NCBI RefSeq assembly: GCF_029867415.1
Contig: NC_081183.1
Span: 57,858,336-57,922,335 of the forward strand
Direction of reading: 5' to 3'
DNA: 64,000 nt
Origin: Vicia villosa
Lineage: Eukaryota; Streptophyta; Magnoliopsida; Fabales; Fabaceae
This document shows, piece by piece, positions 59,429 to 64,000 of the stretch (position 1 is the first letter of the stretch; every line of letters begins with the position of its first letter). The translations under genes and the position numbers were made by a program. Below the pieces are notes generated by a model. It was not told where the DNA came from. It did no database searches and saw nothing but the letters and a program-made list of their open reading frames with translations.

Positions 59429-59446
59429 TGGCGACTCTGCTGGGGA
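59429..59446 (+). other. Primer-binding site, internal 2 (tRNA-Arg type)
   Basis: TGGCGACTCTGCTGGGGA four bases after LTR 2, identical to internal 1. Confidence 0.8.
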
Positions 59447-60354
59447 GTGAAAATCTTTTTAAAGAGGGGTTACCTTAGAATTTTTGATCACTTTAATATT
59501 TGCTTATATTTGTTTATTTTATTATTTTTTGCTATTCTGGATATATGTGTGGTTCCGTCACTTGAGATACATTATGGACAAATCCTAACCCGGATTAAGT
59601 ACATATAAGAATTAGGTGGAGGGTATAGTCATGTACAGGCGTACGTGAGAATCCTTCCGCTCAGTGGAGGTTCCTTGTTGGTAATATATGTTTAGCATGT
59701 TTCGTAGCGAAGACATTATTGCTTTCATTGAACTGTAGAAGCTGAGTTGGCCGTAGAACCCCAACCCATCCTGGCCTTATTAGGTTGTGGCGCAGAAACT
59801 ATTCAGGTGTAGACTTGGATTAGTTGTCATGCGGAGAGCCACACTCAAACGAGTTTTTCTTGAGAATATTGCTGGCTCACAAGTTCAGCTGTGCAAGCCG
59901 GTAATATCCGAAAGAAAAATGTAGACTCTGACGTATCAGTAGAACATGTTATGCAGGTGATTAACCCTAGTACTATCCAATATTTGGTTCTTTGACCTCA
60001 TGCTCGTGACGTTGAACTTTGGAACCTACCTTATGTGCACCATGTTTGTGTTACAATTTCTGTATATGTGGCATTCATGCATTCATACATTCATAAAAAT
60101 CTTTTCCTTTGATTTCCAATGAACTCAGAGGTATTTTTTTGTAAACATCGTAAGTTTCATCAAACTCAATGGATCTTGGGTGTTGATGGGGTGAAAACTC
60201 TAATCCACCAAAATGGATGATTGATTTTGATGATAACTTATTCAATGCTTTAATCCAATGCTATAATGTTTGCAAATTAATATCTTAAGTTCTTTGAAAC
60301 TCAAATAATAAAAACAACAATTACATCATTTGCATACATACATCCAGGTCATCC
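59447..60354 (+). other. Leader of array internal 2
   Basis: Near-identical copy of 51579-52485, non-coding. Confidence 0.6.
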
Positions 60355-60615
60355 ATGAAACTTATCCCCGTCTGTCTCCATCTTCGAAGTTGTCTGTCTA
60401 CCATCAAGTTGATTCCTCCTCCTCGGAATCCTCTTCCAGAAGGTTTTAGGTCTGATCTTCATTGTCCTTTCCATCAAGGGGCAGCGGGCCATGATTTAGA
60501 AAGATGTTTCCCTTTGAAGGCCAGAGTTCAAAAGTTGGTTAGATCAAAGATGTTATCTTTTAAGAATGTTGGTCCCAATGTTGTCACTAATCCTTTGCCC
60601 AACCAGAGTGGCTGA
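60355..60615 (+). pseudogene. Ogre-like gag C-terminal remnant, internal 2
   Basis: Identical to the remnant at 52486-52746 except one residue (TNPLPNQSG here, TNHLPNQSG there). The X2 gag has TAPLPDH at this place, so Pro is probably ancestral. The frame is intact in both units although no full gag exists in either, which may only reflect the recent duplication. Confidence 0.8.
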
Positions 60616-62550
60616 AGACGAGTCAAAGGCAATTATCTTCCTAAAGCCAAGTGTTTTAGACGGGATAGCTTATCCCTGTTGCTGATTAGTCACTAGGCCT
60701 TGTTTCTTTACTGTTTGTATTTCCTTAATTGTGCTGTTTACTTTTAGACTTTGTTTGTTTATGAATGGTGATTTTAATGAAATGAGCATCGTATGTTTGA
60801 ATTCATTTTCATCTACTATGTCTATGTTTATGCTTCTTTTACAAAAAAAAAAAAATTCTATTTTGCTTTCTCTATCAAACTTGTGTTTTATGCAAAGATT
60901 GGAGGGAAGATGATGACAACGAAATACCCAGGTTGTTGAACTGTATGCTTTCAAATAAAACTGTGCTGACGATGTACAGGCATTGTTTCAATTCCCAAAC
61001 ACTGGAGATATAAGGATGATAATCCCTCGTTCACCCCTTTGAGCCTGGAAGTTGGTGTTTCTTTCTGTACGAAATAACCCACATTTTAACCCGGGGCAGG
61101 GTAGTTCCCAGTTAATTTGTTTGTGCATTCTATTTTAAGAGAATCATTCAATACACCTTTCAACAAGTGTTTTAATCACAAGCTTTCCTCCGCATACATC
61201 AAAGAAATGTTGGAGACGCCAAGCAAAAGCCAATGATGGGTCATTATAATCATTAAGCAGGATAGTCACTATCTTTCAAAAAAAGTATCAAAAAAGAAAA
61301 TCAAAGAAAAGCCTGCTAAGTCAAAATCAAAAAATGACTTAGGAAAAAATTAAGGCATCCCGCTGACTGTAAGTTCAAAATAAACAGTTCAGGCAAAAGT
61401 TAGGGATATCAAAAGGAAAAAAGGAGAGATAAGTCAATAAATTCTTGAACCACAAAATGTCGTGACTATCAAAAGGAAGAAGTGACTGGCATCTCCAAGT
61501 TTTCTTGGCTTGTGAACTATCATCATTACAAGAGGTAAAATTCCAAAAGTCTCTTGGTACCTGAATGCATATTTTGAATTAACTGGGTTTAGGACTGAAT
61601 ATCATCACGAAGATGGGGTGGGTTACAAAAATTTTGAGCCTTATACCTTTTGTTTTTTAAACCGTGAACCTGACCACGTTACAACCTTCAAAAGCCCTAA
61701 TTGAAGCAAAGGTTTATTTTGAAAGCATACTACAACAAGGTTGCGTAAGCTGACTCCCAAGAGATTTGCCAATCATTTATTTTGATATCATACTTTTACT
61801 TTGAATTTCTCAAACCATTGTGTTTTGACCAATAATTCCATTTTCTTTATATATATAACATCTTTCCAATAATGATTTTGACTTCAAAAAAATATGTTTT
61901 GAGCATTGCATTAAAATTACCATTCTTGAATGAACATTTATTTGCAAGTAAGCACTCATCTTTAAGAAAGTTCAAACAGTCGGGAAACTTGATCAGTGAT
62001 CCTATCAGGGGCACGTTACTTTAAGATCCTGTTGTTCATATGTTTAATCAATATTTGTTGATCAGAATATCCTCTTCAATATGTATACTACGGTAAGTCT
62101 TCCTAACATTCATTTCAAGAGTTGAAGCCATGATCAGTTCATCCCCAACTTAGTTCAACTGAAGCCATGATCTGTTAACTTGCAACAATTATTCAATCAG
62201 GGGCAATCTTCTTCAGCAATCCCCAAGCACAATTCATCAGTCCTTCTCAAAGGATCATTTGTTTGATACAGTTATCAGTGTGACAAGAAGTTTGTTCAAG
62301 CATCTTCTTTCCAAGCAGAGTTTTCAGAATTTCCGTGTTGAGGAATCAAAGTTCCAATCTTGCCTCGCAAAAGAGTTAATCCCAGTCGTCATAAATAACT
62401 ACATTGCATTGAGCATTCATCATGCATAGAAAAATTTAACATCATGCATAGAAACAAACTCATGCTCATTTACATTTTTCCAAGTCCTGTTGTTATCAAC
62501 ATCTTACCTTGAGATCAAAGTCCAACTTACTTGGCACTGACCTTTAATAT
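60616..62550 (+). other. Post-gag non-coding region, internal 2
   Basis: Near-identical copy of 52747-54680, including both potential hairpins (about 61312-61344 and 61363-61392). No coding frame. Confidence 0.65.
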
Positions 62551-62999
62551 TATTCAATCACGCTTTACTCTTGATTGATCTTTATTTATATTCAATCATG
62601 TTTTACTCTTGATGTTGGTTGATCGTGCTTTACTCTCGGTCGGTGTCTCAATCATGTTTTACTCTTGATGTTGTTTGATCGTGCTTTACTCTCGGTTGGT
62701 GTCTCAATCATGTTTTACCCTTGATGTTGTTCAATCATGTTTTACTCTTGATGACCTTTGATGTTATCCAATCATGGTTTACTCTTGATTGCTTTTGATA
62801 CTATTCAATCATGTTTTAGTCTTGATTGCCTATGATGTTATCCAATCATGGTTTACTCTTGATTGTCCGTTGATGATTATTCAATCATGTTTTAGTCTTG
62901 ATTGCCTATGGTGATGTTCAATCATGTTTTACTCTTGAATGCCTCTGTAAATTTGTACTCCTTTCCAAATTCATTCATGTTTTACTCTTGAGTTATTTC
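62551..62999 (+). repeat. CAATCATGTTTTACTCTTGAT minisatellite, internal 2
   Basis: Same unit number and order as at 54681-55128, so no repeat gain or loss is visible since the tandem formed. Confidence 0.88.
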
Positions 63000-63331
63000 T
63001 GATAGGGGTTCCAGAGATTTTTCTTTCTGAATATCTCTCTTGATTTCCTGTCCAAAGTTCCTTTCACGTTTTATTCCTGAAAGCTTCTGTGAAGTCCGAT
63101 TCTATTCCTGGATGACTTATACCTTTTCCCCAACGGAGTCTGTTTACTTCTCCCCAGTGGTGTCCTGTTTCCATCTTGTGGAAATCATATGCATTCATAA
63201 TCATAAGCATTACATTGCATCTCAGGTTCAAAAATTGTGTTTTTATATATATTTAAGTCTCTTCAATCACGTCGAAACGAAGATTTACAATCTTCACATC
63301 TCCGGATAGAAGAAACTTAAATAGGGGCATC

Positions 63332-64000
63332 TGTTGCACCCCAATTTTAGACCTCTAAGATCCCATCATTTTCTAAGTGTTATGATCATTATTGTTATAC
63401 CCCAAAATTTGCCTGCGTTTTTTTAAAAAGAGAAGTCAACAGACTTCTGTCTAAAAATTTGGAGTTTTATACAATCTTGGATTTTTATTTCATAAATATC
63501 CTGATTTTATAAATACTTAATTTTTAGAATTTTTTATACAGTATTTTTGTTCGCTGTTAAATTTATTCTTACATAAACGCCAAATACTGTTTATCACTTC
63601 ATACACTGTTTATTTGAGATTTATTTTCAGATAAATAATGCTGACGTAGTTGGTACAGAATTAAAATTTGCAGGCACGGAGTCCGGGTTTCAGATTATAC
63701 TGGAGAACGAGTTTTTGAGACCTCAAATGGATTTCATGGATCTCCATACATCTCAAAGTACCACTAGGAAAATTTTCAAACTTCGATTCGCTCGGACGCA
63801 CAGTCAACAGCTCAAACAGTCAACAGACGACCAGTTTGACCAAAAAGTCAACAGACAGTCAAAAATGCAATTTTTTGTCAGCATCCATATTTTGTCAAAA
63901 GATTCATCAATTGATCAAGGATTTATCATAATTCATCAAGAAAAGTTCAGAAATCAACAAAACTCAAAATTGCAAAATTAGAGTTTTTTACCTAAAAGTC
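63332..64000 (+). repeat. Array LTR 3, cut by the window edge
   Basis: First 669 bp of a third LTR (TGTTGCACCC, second start TGTTATACCC 61 bp further in). It shares some variants with LTR 1 and others with LTR 2, so it is not a simple copy of either. Confidence 0.88.

Larger units (their letters stand above)
47611..64000 (+). mobile_element. Tandem array of an Ogre-like element: LTR-internal-LTR-internal-LTR
   Basis: Three direct LTRs start at 47611, 55462 and 63332 with two nearly identical internals between them. Unit lengths are 7,851 and 7,870 bp. LTRs run TGTTGCACCC...TTTACA (3,946 and 3,963 bp; the third is cut by the window). Each internal (about 3.9 kb) has a TGGCGACTCTGCTGGGGA primer site, a leader, a gag C-terminal remnant, post-gag non-coding DNA, a minisatellite, and a purine tract AGGGGCATC before the next LTR. 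LTR length and primer site fit the Ogre branch of Tat elements. Copies differ only by scattered bases and small indels. No pol is present. Confidence 0.9.

Overview
The window is plant nuclear DNA, most likely from a papilionoid legume and probably a large-genome Fabeae relative such as pea, vetch, lentil or Lathyrus. This is inferred from Ogre/Tat-type retroelements with LTRs of about 4 kb and a tRNA-Arg-like primer site, from SIRE/Maximus copia elements with a long ORF after pol, and from legume-style short repeats. Only one host gene is visible. The rest is a nested stack of transposable elements.

Layout. (1) 1-6629, minus strand: the first nine coding exons (375 codons) of nucleoporin NUP205; the gene continues past the left edge. 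(2) About 6990-9228: a 5'-truncated, decayed LINE with a perfect in-frame 135-bp tandem duplication. (3) 9412-33925: a Ty3/gypsy chromovirus (5' LTR, iMet primer site, gag, protease, start of RT). Its 5' LTR was hit by a SIRE-derived tandem LTR complex (10927-18112, target duplication TGGGG). Its gag-pol was hit by a long SIRE element (19863-33422). That SIRE element carries a hAT insertion (23327-24674, holding a foldback MITE and a long AT tract) and a CACTA element (26109-28025, target duplication AAC), and has lost RT and RNase H. (4) 33926-35273: an Ogre-like LTR fragment. (5) 35274-41096: an inverted SIRE fragment with RT/RNase H and the post-pol ORF, including a 505-bp duplication that doubles the YVDD region. 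(6) 41097-47610: a gag-only Tat/Ogre-type element. (7) 47611-64000: a direct array LTR-internal-LTR-internal-LTR of a second gag-remnant Ogre-like element, period about 7.86 kb, running off the right edge.

How the parts relate. None of the elements looks autonomous. The two SIRE copies are complementary: one has gag, protease and integrase without RT, the other has RT/RNase H without gag or integrase. The two Ogre-like families share the same plan: gag or a gag remnant, then about 1 kb of conserved non-coding sequence with two potential hairpins, then a minisatellite. This suggests an old non-autonomous lineage that relies on proteins made elsewhere. Reciprocal comparison of the two SIRE copies shows Trp-to-stop changes (TGG to TGA or TAG), as expected from deamination of methylated cytosines. 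Tandem LTR arrays arose twice, once from SIRE and once from Ogre-like DNA.

All identifications rest on reading motifs and aligning repeats by eye. No database search was run.
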